Positions 28,557 through 37,726 of a stretch of DNA of 49,737 nt are shown here, piece by piece (within the stretch, counting starts at the first letter, position 1; each line of letters starts with the position of its first letter). A model generated the notes under the pieces. The model saw nothing but the letters and a program-made list of their open reading frames with translations. It was not told the DNA's origin and did no database searches. Position numbers and translations under genes: made by a program. Source of the stretch: Leptospira interrogans (GTDB lineage Bacteria > Spirochaetota > Leptospiria > Leptospirales > Leptospiraceae); contig NZ_FTNA01000027.1 of NCBI RefSeq assembly GCF_900156205.1, positions 1 to 49,737 on the forward strand, written 5' to 3'.

Positions 28557-29351
28557 TTAGTCTTTAAAAAGTTCTTTGGAAAATTCAAGATAATCCGAAG
28601 AGTTTTTTCCAAATTTGAACTCAGCGTATAAAAGTCCGTGTTTTTTTCGGAGAATGTCGTATTTTTCTCGCGCTATATCGTCTCGATTTTTTTTAGAAAG
28701 TCGATAGGCCCTTTCGTAACAATTAGCAAGAAAACCTTGAGCTTCGGAATCTTCGTAGTATTTATTTCCGATTTGGATATATCTTTCTAAAATATCCATA
28801 GCTTGCAGAAAATTTTTTAAAGCAAGTTGATGTTTGATATATTCTCTATAAATGTTAGCTTGTAGATCTCGAAACGTATCTGTGTCTTTAACTTTTTGAT
28901 TTTGAATTCTTTCCAAAAAATTCATGGAAGAAACTAAAAGATGAATAGAATCGGATCTGGATTTATTTAAGTCTCTGGTAATTGCTCTTTCAAAATTTTC
29001 GCGGCGACTTTTTTTTTGCCATTCGTAACGATCCGCCTCAAAGCTTAAGCTATCAAATTCTTTTCGTTTAAGATTCATTAATTCGTTCGTTTTCCTAAAA
29101 CGATCTACGGACTGTAAAAAGTTTTCTTTCGCTTTTTCAAAAAGGTTTTTGGAATTTTCTTCGCTCGCGTCGCCTAATAGATCCAGATCTTCGAATTGAA
29201 GAAAATCCTTTCCCCAGTCGGAATCACCGCTACTTCCGTCCGGAATTAAAATTTCGATTTTCTTTTCGTTGGAAGTTGATTCACTCCAGAGTAATAGAGG
29301 AAAAATAAATAAGATCGTAAGAAATGTAAGATAAAAAGAAGAATGCTTCAT
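28557..29351 (-). CDS. Exported helical protein, TPR-like, unknown function
   Basis: 264 residues. Signal peptide at about 1-24 ([25 protein letters not shown]). An acidic linker follows, then a highly charged helical body: coiled-coil-like at about 70-130 (Lys, Arg, Glu rich) and TPR-like pairs at about 160-235 ([45 protein letters not shown]). No enzyme motif. Probably periplasmic or outer-membrane associated. It is divergent from mgsA, with about 130 bases between, and stands alone on its strand. Function unknown. Confidence 0.75.
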   Translation of the reverse strand: MKHSSFYLTFLTILFIFPLLLWSESTSNEKKIEILIPDGSSGDSDWGKDFLQFEDLDLLGDASEENSKNLFEKAKENFLQSVDRFRKTNELMNLKRKEFDSLSFEADRYEWQKKSRRENFERAITRDLNKSRSDSIHLLVSSMNFLERIQNQKVKDTDTFRDLQANIYREYIKHQLALKNFLQAMDILERYIQIGNKYYEDSEAQGFLANCYERAYRLSKKNRDDIAREKYDILRKKHGLLYAEFKFGKNSSDYLEFSKELFKD

Positions 29352-29483
29352 TGGAAATCTGTTCGAATCTAAGACAAGTCTAAGAATCGATTTGAAAAAA
29401 AATATTTTAAGTCAATTTAGGATTGGTTTGAAATTTGCGTCATCAAAAAATTAGATTCAAAATAAACGAGAAAGAGTAATAAA

Positions 29484-29930
<447 letters not shown>

Positions 29931-29943
29931 TTAAAATAAGATT

Positions 29944-29979
29944 TATATTCAAAAGAAAATTTGAATATAGTAGGTTTTT
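29944..29979 (+). terminator. Candidate terminator after mgsA
   Basis: Perfect 10-pair AT-rich stem TATATTCAAA (29944-29953) / TTTGAATATA (29960-29969), loop AGAAAA, then GTAGG and a run of T. It lies 14 bases after the stop. The T run is interrupted, so strength is uncertain. Confidence 0.5.
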
Positions 29980-30435
29980 AAAAAAAACAGATGCAGAATT
30001 CTAAAATGTTTATATTTACGGTATCGGTTATTGTAAACTATCTTAAAGATACATTATTCTTTGTCTGCTATTCGGACGCATGAAAATAATAATACGTTGA
30101 GCTTGTTTAACGTGAGTAGGGTGTAGAAAAATCAGGGCGAATCCGACTGGCTGTAGTAGCCAGTCGGACCGGGCTCTCAGCTTGGGTCAATAAATTACAT
30201 GCAAGAAACGTTATATAAAATATCATCTTCAGTTGTAATTTATTGACCTCGCATCGATCCCTTTCGCGTTATGTCAAATTCACGATTGTAAAAACTGAAA
30301 ATGTAGGAACTTCTTTAAAAAAGCCAACAAATTCGGGAAATACATTTGAAAACATTCATATCATTGGTAAATCGCCTATTCAATTTAGAGCCTGCCTCAA
30401 AACACCGTTTCAATGCAAAATATGGGTGTTTTATT
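29980..30435. other. Intergenic region with structured element
   Basis: No gene. Contains the CGGACGCATGAAA repeat (about 30070), a strong hairpin at 30143-30167 and a long inverted repeat 30185-30248 (separate entry). Around 30388-30420 lies the repeat fragment GAGCCTGCCTCAAAACACC. The 64-residue frame at 30243-30437 is rejected as a chance frame. Confidence 0.5.
30143..30248. other. Structured non-coding element: two perfect inverted repeats
   Basis: First, a 10-pair GC-rich hairpin: CCGACTGGCT (30143-30152), loop GTAGT, AGCCAGTCGG (30158-30167). Second, a 15-base inverted repeat: GGTCAATAAATTACA (30185-30199) and TGTAATTTATTGACC (30234-30248) with a 34-base loop. The flanking G+C-rich words (AGGGCGAATCC, ACCGGGCTCTC) differ from the surrounding AT-rich DNA. 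It could be an insertion remnant, a site for a recombinase or a small RNA; no promoter or T run was identified. Confidence 0.5.
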
Positions 30436-30536
30436 AGAGTTGTTGAAAAATTCCATAGTGGCGATTAACAAAACTGCTTTAATTGCCGATTTGCATAAAA
30501 TAGAAACAGATGGAGAATTCATTTTTCAACAACTCT
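30436..30536 (+). repeat. MITE-like element, copy C
   Basis: 101 bases. Left end AGAGTTGTTGAAAAATT. The right end TTTTTCAACAACTCT is perfect over 15 bases. Preceded by T and followed by A, giving TA on both sides. It is a direct repeat of copy D 199 bases downstream, and the two are nearly the same in sequence. Confidence 0.88.
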
Positions 30537-30734
30537 ATTATATAATTTAAAATAAATGTAGCGCAATCAAGTGATCAAAATGTTTGAGTTAAATGTCAAT
30601 TTGTTTAAAAAATATTTGGGTGAAGAATGGAGTTTTGTTGAAAAATTAATTTTCTTCCTTAACTTTTTCATTACTAATCTCTATAAAATCGAGTGCCGTT
30701 AATTTTATCACAAAACACTGATTCTATGTAAAAT

Positions 30735-30835
30735 AGAGTTGTTGAAAAATTCCATAGTGGTGTTTAACAAAATTATTTCAATTGCTCGTTTCTATGAAAT
30801 AGAAACAGATGGAGAATTCATTTTTCAACAACTCT
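30735..30835 (+). repeat. MITE-like element, copy D, adjacent to a gene start
   Basis: 101 bases, left end AGAGTTGTTGAAAAATT, right end TTTTTCAACAACTCT, T before and A after. It ends 18 bases before the ATG at 30854, so it probably contributes to the 5' region of that gene. A degenerate half-copy (GTTGAAAAATTAATT) is seen near 30637. Confidence 0.88.
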
Positions 30836-30853
30836 AATATAAAAGAATAATTT

Positions 30854-31480
30854 ATGAATTTTAAGAATTCGCTTTCCATGTCGATCCAAAACATATTTTA
30901 TATATTAAAAAACCGTCGAAACACGATTTATCCTTTGCGATTTTCGGAAGAAGCCGTCACGACTATTCGAACTCATCTTCTAGATCGATTTGAAACGGCG
31001 TTTCAAGTGAAACTAGAAAGAAAACACGAACATACAAAAGTTCAAGTAGGTTATGATAGAAAAAAAGGAATAAAAACCATACATACTTACCCGGTCGAGC
31101 TGGAAATTGCAAAAGAAGATGAGATTTGTTTGGAAGGTTCTATGATTGACTGGGATTCTGAAAAACATGAATTTAAAATTTATCCAGACGTAGATGTGGA
31201 AATAGAATATAATGGTATTCTAAATCATTTTGAGATGCAAGTAAATCGAAACGTATTCTCAAACGATAAAGTGAGAGTTTATACAAAAACTACGGGATTT
31301 CCGAGTTGGTTTCCAGTTAGAGAGAATATATTAGAAATTAATAAAGTAAAAATTAAAGGAAGAATTTGGAAATTGACTTTGGAGGACTGGTGCCAACCGG
31401 AAGAAATTATGAAAATCGAAAGTTCAATAGCTAACGAAGTATTGGATTATTTTAGCGATTTTCCTAAGCGTCAAAGTTAA
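30854..31480 (+). CDS. Hypothetical protein, possibly HesB/IscA-like N-terminal half
   Basis: 208 residues, no signal peptide, no membrane helix. The first ATG is used; ATG at 30878 is an alternative, and neither has a good Shine-Dalgarno sequence. The N-terminal 110 residues have a pattern faintly like the HesB/IscA fold (LRFSEEAVTTIRTHLLDRF, then EICLEGSMIDWDSEKHEFKI), but no conserved cysteines are present, so iron-sulphur assembly cannot be claimed. The second half is beta-rich with repeated charged strands (VEIEYNGILNHFEMQVNR, VKIKGRIWKLTLEDWCQPEE). It overlaps the end of the opposite-strand TPR gene by 4 bases (convergent). Function unknown. Confidence 0.6.
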   Translation: MNFKNSLSMSIQNIFYILKNRRNTIYPLRFSEEAVTTIRTHLLDRFETAFQVKLERKHEHTKVQVGYDRKKGIKTIHTYPVELEIAKEDEICLEGSMIDWDSEKHEFKIYPDVDVEIEYNGILNHFEMQVNRNVFSNDKVRVYTKTTGFPSWFPVRENILEINKVKIKGRIWKLTLEDWCQPEEIMKIESSIANEVLDYFSDFPKRQS

Positions 31481-33474
31481 CGTTTCCAAAATATCCTATC
31501 TCCTTCTGAAATCGTTTTTAAACCGTTAATTCCATTATCGGGAACGGCTCTGGAAAGAAAGTAATCGATTTCTTCTATCGTAGCTTCTCCGGATTTTCCG
31601 GAGCTGTTGTAGATCTGGATTTTGCTTCCTTTTTTGAGGCCGTCAAGGGCTCCTACGTTGACTATCAGATCTTCATCCTTCACTTTTAATACGGAACCAC
31701 TCGGAGGTATAGAAGCTAAAATTTTAGAAACAGATCTAACAACCGCTTCCGGTATAAAATCTCTACCTTTTGAAAATATTCTAAATGTCGAAAGCACTTT
31801 CTCGTGTTTGGAATCTTTGATTGTCCAATCTATGTGCAAAGAATGGTTTTCGTATTTTAGAGAACCATAAATTAGAAATCTAGGTTTGATGCTTTTTTTT
31901 GAAGAGTCTTTAATTTTAAGATATGTAGATTCGGTATAAGGTAGGGTTTCAGTATAAGGAGCTGCTTTGATTTCAAAAGATGGGTTGTTACGAGCAGATT
32001 CTAACACTTCTGAAAGAGTGATCGTAGGATTTAAAGAAAGATTTTTACGTACGGAAGAAGAAATTAAAAGTGCCAGATCTGGATAATCTCCTAAAAAGGA
32101 TTTATCTAAAAGATCAAACATCAAAAGAACGGGTGGTGTTCTTCCATAATTTTCAACAAGATTGTCTCCTGTAATTTCTATTAAACCTTCTCTATAAGCG
32201 ATTGATTGTTTGGTGGAGCTCAGAAGATTTTCGATTTCATATTGATATTTTTGATTTTCAGGATATTTCTTTCTCAAAAATAAAAGAAGGTTGAGATAAC
32301 GCGGAAAAAATCCAGTTCGTTTATATTCTGATAAAGTTTGAAACTGAACTTCTGGTTGACCCGGAATGAGTTCTCTCGCACAAGAAAGATGATGAGAAGC
32401 CATATCATAGAGAAGAGAATTTTTAGAAGAACGAAAACGTTGCATTCTATATTCTCCTAACTTTCTTCTGAAAGAATGATTTTCTGGAAAATGATCGAGT
32501 GCAACCGATTCTGCTTTTTGTCTTGAAATGGAGTCTAAGTCGTCTAACTTTAATATTTCGATTAAATCGTTTTTAAGTATATCTTTGGAAGAACTATTTG
32601 CGTTTTTTTCTTCCGCAAAAGCTTTTAGATAAAGATATAAAGGGTTTTGAGGATAAATAGAAACGAGTTTGCGAGAAAGTGATTCTGCAGATTGAAAGTC
32701 TCCTTGCCATATTCTGATTTTTGCAAGTGAATCGATTGCTTCTTCAAAATCCGGATATAAAGAAATTGCTCTTTCCAATTTTTCGGAAGCGATTTCTAGT
32801 TTTTGTTTTTTTTCTGGATCGGAACTTTTTTCGGACCAATCCATTAATAACAAAGCCATATTAAAGAATAAATCCGGATCGTCTGAAGATGACGCAAGCG
32901 CCGCATTCCAAAGATGATAGGATTTAGAAAAGTTGCCGGTTTTGCCATTTACCTTCGCTTCTAAAATTTGAACTTCCTTAGAATTTTGGAGTCTGGATTT
33001 TGATGCTTCCAGTTTTTTAAGGGCGGATTCGTAATTTCCCATTTCTAAAAGAATCTGAATTTGAATTGGGGCCAGAACTGGATCAAACGGATCTGTTTCT
33101 AGAGAAGGTTTAAGGAGGTTTAGAGAATTATGATATTCTTTTTTTCGAATGTATCCTAAGGCGGCTCCTTTGATTGCAGCTTTGTTTTCCGGCTCTAATT
33201 CTAATACTTTGTTATAAGCGTCTAGGGATTCCTTATCCTTGTGAAGATGTTGTGCCGCTTCGGCAAATCCAAGTAAAGAACGGATGGACATAGGATTTAA
33301 ACGAGAGGCTTCGGAAAAAGATTGATAAGCAGCCGTGTAATTACGGTCTTTAAGAAAAGATTCTCCTTCTTGGATTTTTCGAACTGTATCTTGCGAATGA
33401 GTTGATCCGATGGATAAGTATAAAATCAGAAATAATAGATATAGAAAAGGTTTTTGTAAAAAACTTAAAATCAT
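31477..33474 (-). CDS. Exported TPR-repeat protein with C-terminal FlgT-like module
   Basis: 665 residues. Signal peptide at about 1-27 (FLYLLFLILYLSIGSTHSQ). About 8 TPR-like helix pairs fill residues 33-440 (FLKDRNYTAAYQSFSEASRLNP; SLDAYNKVLELEPENKAAI). From about 445 to 590 comes an alpha/beta part (PVLLMFDLLDKSFLGDYPDL, PRFLIYGSLKYENHSLHIDW) like the TolB-N/CsgG-type domain. The last 70 residues (VLKVKDEDLIVNVGALDGL, KKGSKIQIYNSSGKSGEATI) resemble the C-terminal SH3-like module of FlgT. Probably an envelope scaffold. Its start overlaps the preceding NHL gene stop by 4 bases, so they are translated together. Function unknown. Confidence 0.78.
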   Translation of the reverse strand: MILSFLQKPFLYLLFLILYLSIGSTHSQDTVRKIQEGESFLKDRNYTAAYQSFSEASRLNPMSIRSLLGFAEAAQHLHKDKESLDAYNKVLELEPENKAAIKGAALGYIRKKEYHNSLNLLKPSLETDPFDPVLAPIQIQILLEMGNYESALKKLEASKSRLQNSKEVQILEAKVNGKTGNFSKSYHLWNAALASSSDDPDLFFNMALLLMDWSEKSSDPEKKQKLEIASEKLERAISLYPDFEEAIDSLAKIRIWQGDFQSAESLSRKLVSIYPQNPLYLYLKAFAEEKNANSSSKDILKNDLIEILKLDDLDSISRQKAESVALDHFPENHSFRRKLGEYRMQRFRSSKNSLLYDMASHHLSCARELIPGQPEVQFQTLSEYKRTGFFPRYLNLLLFLRKKYPENQKYQYEIENLLSSTKQSIAYREGLIEITGDNLVENYGRTPPVLLMFDLLDKSFLGDYPDLALLISSSVRKNLSLNPTITLSEVLESARNNPSFEIKAAPYTETLPYTESTYLKIKDSSKKSIKPRFLIYGSLKYENHSLHIDWTIKDSKHEKVLSTFRIFSKGRDFIPEAVVRSVSKILASIPPSGSVLKVKDEDLIVNVGALDGLKKGSKIQIYNSSGKSGEATIEEIDYFLSRAVPDNGINGLKTISEGDRIFWKR

Positions 33475-35501
33475 TTCGTAAAAAATCCAGCTTCCGTTTT
33501 TCCGGATGTGTTTCTAAAATTCGCTTCTATAACTAAGGGGATATAAAAATCTTTCTTATCCGCGTCGATTCTACTTTTGAAGGATACAATATAACGTCTG
33601 TCTTTATGAGATAAAAAAGAATTATAAAGATTTTTTTCTGATCCTTCGCCTGGGATTAAGATAAACTTTCCTCCGGTAGAAGCGGCGATCATTTTATAGG
33701 TTTCGACTGCCGATCCCGAATCTGAAAGTGATAAGAAATAGATTGGAATTGAATGTGCTTTAGAATAGCGTATGATTTTTTCCGATGAGATTTGGGTAAA
33801 AGAATCCGGATACGAATTTCCTGAAACTAAAACTAATACGATTCTAGGTCCTAGGCGTCCAAGCAAATCGGATATTCCTCTATAGATTGCTTTTCCTGTT
33901 TTAGAACTAGTATCACTAGGAGAAGTTCTTAATATTCTAAAAATTTCATGCATAGAGTAGTTGAAATCAGAAGCTTTGATCAATTCCGTTCCCGAACGCA
34001 ATACTTCAATTCCATCGTATTGTCGAAGTGAAGTTAATAGTGGTCTTAAGGACTTTTCAAATACAGGATAAGCTGCTTTAACTTCGGAAGTATTTTCATA
34101 AACGAGGGATAAAGAAATTCGATTGTTAAATTGTCGCATGTCCGTAAGGCCGATCAACGGAGAAAGATTTCCGTATTCATAAACCTTAAATGAATTTCTT
34201 GGAATTGTTTTGATGTCTCTGCCCGATCGGTCTCTTACACGTAGAAATACAGAAATATCCGGATAGTCATGATTTAAAACTTTTTCCAATACTACGTCCA
34301 TGTTAGAAGACAATTGATTGGAAGGGCTGAAAATTTCTACTCGATGCCGATTGAAATCTGCAATGAACTGTGTTCCGGTATAGTCAAAGGTGGAAGAGAA
34401 TGGTTGATTCAGTTTTCGGACAACATTTTTAGAATCTCGAAAAGAATCTAATAATCTCCAAGTATTGTCTATGGTATTATAAATGACGAGTCCCGACTTT
34501 TCATCGGAAATGTAAATTTCGTTTTTTCGAATTGTTAGATTGCGGGGCGAAGATAGTATGTTTGGATTGGTAATTTCTCGAAGAAAATTCCCTTCCGGAT
34601 CGAATACCGCGATTCGGGAATTACCTCGATCAGCTACGTAGATTTCTCCTTTGGAATTGATTTTTAGCCCAGATGGGTTGCGTAGAATTCCGACCCCAAT
34701 TTCTTGTACAAAGGTACCGTCTGATTTTAATTTCTGGATTCGATTGTTTCCGGAGTCTGAGACATAAAGATAACCGTTTTTTGTATAAAATATGCCGGTC
34801 GGTCCATGAAATGCACCATTCGTTTTTCCAGAACTTCCGAATCGGTTGATATATTCGCCTCTTGTATTGAATTCGTAAATTTTATCAGCTTTAAAATCAG
34901 CCACAAAGATTGAATTTGCTCTTAATGAAAAGAATAGGGGACCCGTTAAATTCCGACCTAAAGATCCTTTAAAGTTATCTATAGGATTACCGTTTGGGTC
35001 AAATTTTACAATATTTGCTGTATCAAAGGAGAGGACATAAAGAAATCCATCGTCATCAACGGCTACATCAGATGGATTTCGAAATCTAAAACGTCTGAGT
35101 TTATCACCTAAAATTGCAGAGTAGTACCGGACTGTTAAATCTTGACTTCCACCAGCTAGATTAATTCTTAGGGCGTCTAATCGTGCTTTTTGGATTTGAT
35201 TCAGTCCTATCGTACCTTCAATTTGTTCTAATTCCGACATACTTTCAGGCCAATCCCCAGAGAGGTAGTATGAGTTTGAAAGTAGGAGCCGAGCTAATGT
35301 AAAATCATTTTTAATTGAAAGCGCTTTTAAAAAATTCTCTCTTGCGGATGAATACTGAGAATTATTAAAATAAGAGAACCCTCTTGTAAATTGAGTTCTT
35401 GCTTCTTTTTCTTGAATAGAGAAATTGGGAAGTCCGTCAGAACTCAAGGATAACGTAGCTGAGGTAAAGACTAAAATAATAAAAAGTCTGTGAAAATGCA
35501 T
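33471..35501 (-). CDS. Exported NHL-repeat protein with von Willebrand A-like C-terminal domain
   Basis: 676 residues. Signal peptide at about 1-22. Residues about 30-130 hold TPR-like helices (FTRGFSYFNNSQYSSARENFLKAL). Residues about 130-370 form a beta-propeller of NHL repeats: FRNPSDVAVDDDGFLYVLS, GAFHGPTGIFYTKNGYLYVSD, LRNPSGLKINSKGEIYVAD, ending with SPRNLTIRKNEIYISD. Residues about 440-640 look like a VWA domain (RISLSLVYENTS, PRIVLVLVSGN, then SIPIYFLSLSDSGSAVETYK). The metal-binding DxSxS motif is replaced by ENTS, so it probably does not bind metal in the usual way. It overlaps the TPR gene downstream by 4 bases; the two proteins probably act together at the envelope. Function unknown. 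Confidence 0.82.
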   Translation of the reverse strand: MHFHRLFIILVFTSATLSLSSDGLPNFSIQEKEARTQFTRGFSYFNNSQYSSARENFLKALSIKNDFTLARLLLSNSYYLSGDWPESMSELEQIEGTIGLNQIQKARLDALRINLAGGSQDLTVRYYSAILGDKLRRFRFRNPSDVAVDDDGFLYVLSFDTANIVKFDPNGNPIDNFKGSLGRNLTGPLFFSLRANSIFVADFKADKIYEFNTRGEYINRFGSSGKTNGAFHGPTGIFYTKNGYLYVSDSGNNRIQKLKSDGTFVQEIGVGILRNPSGLKINSKGEIYVADRGNSRIAVFDPEGNFLREITNPNILSSPRNLTIRKNEIYISDEKSGLVIYNTIDNTWRLLDSFRDSKNVVRKLNQPFSSTFDYTGTQFIADFNRHRVEIFSPSNQLSSNMDVVLEKVLNHDYPDISVFLRVRDRSGRDIKTIPRNSFKVYEYGNLSPLIGLTDMRQFNNRISLSLVYENTSEVKAAYPVFEKSLRPLLTSLRQYDGIEVLRSGTELIKASDFNYSMHEIFRILRTSPSDTSSKTGKAIYRGISDLLGRLGPRIVLVLVSGNSYPDSFTQISSEKIIRYSKAHSIPIYFLSLSDSGSAVETYKMIAASTGGKFILIPGEGSEKNLYNSFLSHKDRRYIVSFKSRIDADKKDFYIPLVIEANFRNTSGKTEAGFFTK

Positions 35502-35992
35502 GGATGCTTATTTTTGCCTCTATCTCTATGAGTCACTTGAAGAGACATAATTTCAAGAATTTTTTATTGAAGCTCCTACAATAGGATCTTCATCATATTT
35601 AACGTGAATTTGTTGAGTGATAGAGAAATCTATTTTGTAAAAGGGAGCCCTCTATAAATTTAAAAAGAATGATTTTAAAATCAACTTTTTGCATAAAATT
35701 GCCTTTTGATAACGATTACAAAATTAAAGTCTATTTTTATAGAGATATAGATTCTCTAAAGATTAATTTTTAATCTAATGATGATCTCTAAAAGCTACGA
35801 TTTATACGAAAATTTGAAATGTGAAGTCACTTTACCCTCTGAATTTTACAAGCTTTTTCCTAAGCACCTTTGTTGTATTGAAAAATAGTCGGAACTTCTC
35901 TTGACTCCAGATTTTACAGAAAAATAGAGCGATGTGCAATTAATTCAAACTCAAATTTGATTAAATGATAAGAATTGAACCGTTAATAAAAA
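35502..35992. other. Intergenic AT-rich region
   Basis: No gene or clear site. A fragment near 35660-35690 (TTAAAAAGAATGATTTTA) is also seen at about 49008-49030. No terminator for the small ORF or promoter for the NHL gene could be assigned. Confidence 0.45.
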
Positions 35993-36196
35993 TTATCTTG
36001 GTTTTAAAAAAGGAGATTTTACGAAGACTTTACGACTTTGTTTCCAATTTTGGTGATGTTTTTGCCAAATCTCTCTTTTTGCTCGGTTCTCGGAAAGTTC
36101 TGATTTAGTTTCTCGAATCAGAAAATCCAAAATCAAGATATAATTTCTAAAACGTACTTCAAAATGATTTAGTTTTTCTTCCAAGGAAATTTCCAT
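35993..36196 (-). CDS. Small basic hypothetical protein
   Basis: 67 residues, charged and helical (MEISLEEKLNHFEVRFRNYI, KSELSENRAKREIWQKHHQN). No motif. It begins 44 bases after the DUF1564-like gene on the same strand, so it may be co-transcribed. No clear Shine-Dalgarno sequence is visible. It could be a real small gene or a chance frame; the charge pattern favours a protein. Confidence 0.4.
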   Translation of the reverse strand: MEISLEEKLNHFEVRFRNYILILDFLIRETKSELSENRAKREIWQKHHQNWKQSRKVFVKSPFLKPR

Positions 36197-36240
36197 TTCT
36201 TGTTTAAATATCGGATCTTACCTATAAAAAATAGAAAAAA

Positions 36241-36756
36241 TTATGCGCTGTTCAATTCGAAATTTTTTCCAAGTAACATTTTCTTTGAAATTATTTTAGA
36301 ATTAGAAAAGATTTTAAAGTAAAAATGAAAATGAATTTTTTGTTTTCCTAATTTTATAAGCTCTTCTGCTAAATTTATAATTTGCAAGTCTTCTTCTCGG
36401 TCTAAATCGACAAGCCGAGAAAACAACCTGCATACGGATAGGCTAAAGTAAAATCCTATAAATTTTGCTTTATACCAATCTTGGTAATCTGGACGAAAAG
36501 AATATCGAATCAGTTGTTGGTTTTTAGATTGATAAAGTGTTTTTCTAAAAGCAGCATCTGGGAATTTAGAAGATAAATCTCTTTTTTGAAACTTCAGAAT
36601 CAAATAATGAAAATAATTCTTTAAATTTTTATGTTTTTTAATCTGTTTATGTAAATAATTTTCTAAGTGTATTGGAACCAATAAATCAGAAGGCCCCGAA
36701 TCCTTTTTTGATTTTCCTTTAAATTCAGTGAACTTTTTTAGATGGTGTTTTAGCAT
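36241..36756 (-). CDS. DUF1564-like protein (Leptospira family)
   Basis: 171 residues from the ATG at 36756, which has an excellent Shine-Dalgarno sequence (AGAGGAGAT, 4-8 bases upstream). A longer frame from 36825 adds 23 residues without one. The pattern matches the leptospiral DUF1564 family: SDLLVPIHLENYLHKQIKKH, then KNLKNYFHYLILKFQKRD, FRKTLYQSKNQQLIRYSFRP, DYQDWYKAKFIGFYFSLSVC, then RLFSRLVDLD. In the family this spans a predicted small alpha-rich DNA-binding-like region, but function is unknown. Members are multi-copy in pathogenic Leptospira and often lie in variable regions. Recognition is from memory of the family pattern, not from a search. Confidence 0.72.
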   Translation of the reverse strand: MLKHHLKKFTEFKGKSKKDSGPSDLLVPIHLENYLHKQIKKHKNLKNYFHYLILKFQKRDLSSKFPDAAFRKTLYQSKNQQLIRYSFRPDYQDWYKAKFIGFYFSLSVCRLFSRLVDLDREEDLQIINLAEELIKLGKQKIHFHFYFKIFSNSKIISKKMLLGKNFELNSA

Positions 36757-37726
36757 TTTTATCTCCTCTTTAAATGCAGTTCCAGGAGATATAAAAAAGA
36801 TCATATCAAGTGAAAAAAATTTCAAGAAAACCTCTATAAAATGAATTTTTAGTTTTGTGATGTTCGTAAAAAAACTGAATTCGTGCAGAAATTTGATTGG
36901 GCGATTATTCTTTTGAGACTTATAAGATTTTTTAAAAAAATATCTGTATTACTTGAAAATATGAAAATGATATCGAAGATGAATGGTCAATTTTTGAAGA
37001 TGTAGGAAGTTCCATAGATTGAGTCTAATCTGAAATTGTTAGCTTTTTTGGAAGGGATTCTACATTTTAACGTTTAGAAAAACGATAGTTTATTTTCACG
37101 TGTTAAAGTCATAAATTTAAAAATAATAACAGTAATCAATTCAAGAAAGATTATTGCTGAAGTTACGATAATTTAAGAATCTGTTTCAAAACTTTAAAAT
37201 TCACCATTTTTTAATCTTCAAAAAATATATATGGTAGTTCCTACAGAAACCGTCATATTGTATGACTTACGGCTTTTCGTATTTTTTTGTTATTTATAGT
37301 TTTTATATGAGTTCCTACATTTTTAGAATTTGTCCGTAAAATCGTGATTTGCAGTAATTACTACATTTAAAGAATCGATCTGTAAAGTTCAGATTCCAAC
37401 TTTTTTCAGAATCATGGGTTCCTTAGTCGAACTCATGCTATTTGAAACTTAGAGCGTCTTGTTTCATAGGTTAGATAGGTTTTATTAGGCAGATTCTTAA
37501 TAAAGACTTTTTTCAAAGATTTACATGTCGTAACTGCTATAGAAATTTAGAATCTATTCTACTTAAAAACTATATAAAAGAATACCAATGTTTTGTTCCG
37601 GAAATAGGATTTTGTGACAAAAAATTTAAGGTACTCAATTTTATAAAAATCTGTATTGTTGAACTCTGTTGCATAGTTTTAAGTAAAGTTTTATTTGAGA
37701 TTTCTACTAAGGTTTTGGAATAATTC
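36757..37726. other. Intergenic repeat-rich region
   Basis: No gene. It contains repeats of the GAACTCATG family (about 37315-37441), a related chain from about 37195 (GTAGTTCCTACAG), and a fragment at 37612-37655 like those near 2400 and 30700. The DUF1564-like gene promoter should lie near 36800; none was recognised. Confidence 0.5.
37361..37441 (+). repeat. Dispersed ~85-bp repeat (GAACTCATG family), copy 2
   Basis: Matches 8521-8606 in order (CTACATTTAAAGAATC, TCTGTAAAGTTCAGATT, TTTTTTCAGAATCATGG, GTCGAACTCATGCT). The similarity to 40630-40765 in reverse extends further left, to about 37315. Confidence 0.75.

Noticed and set aside
30143..30167. tRNA or rho-independent terminator
   Set aside because: Only one hairpin, no cloverleaf, and no run of T after it; no gene ends nearby on the proper strand.
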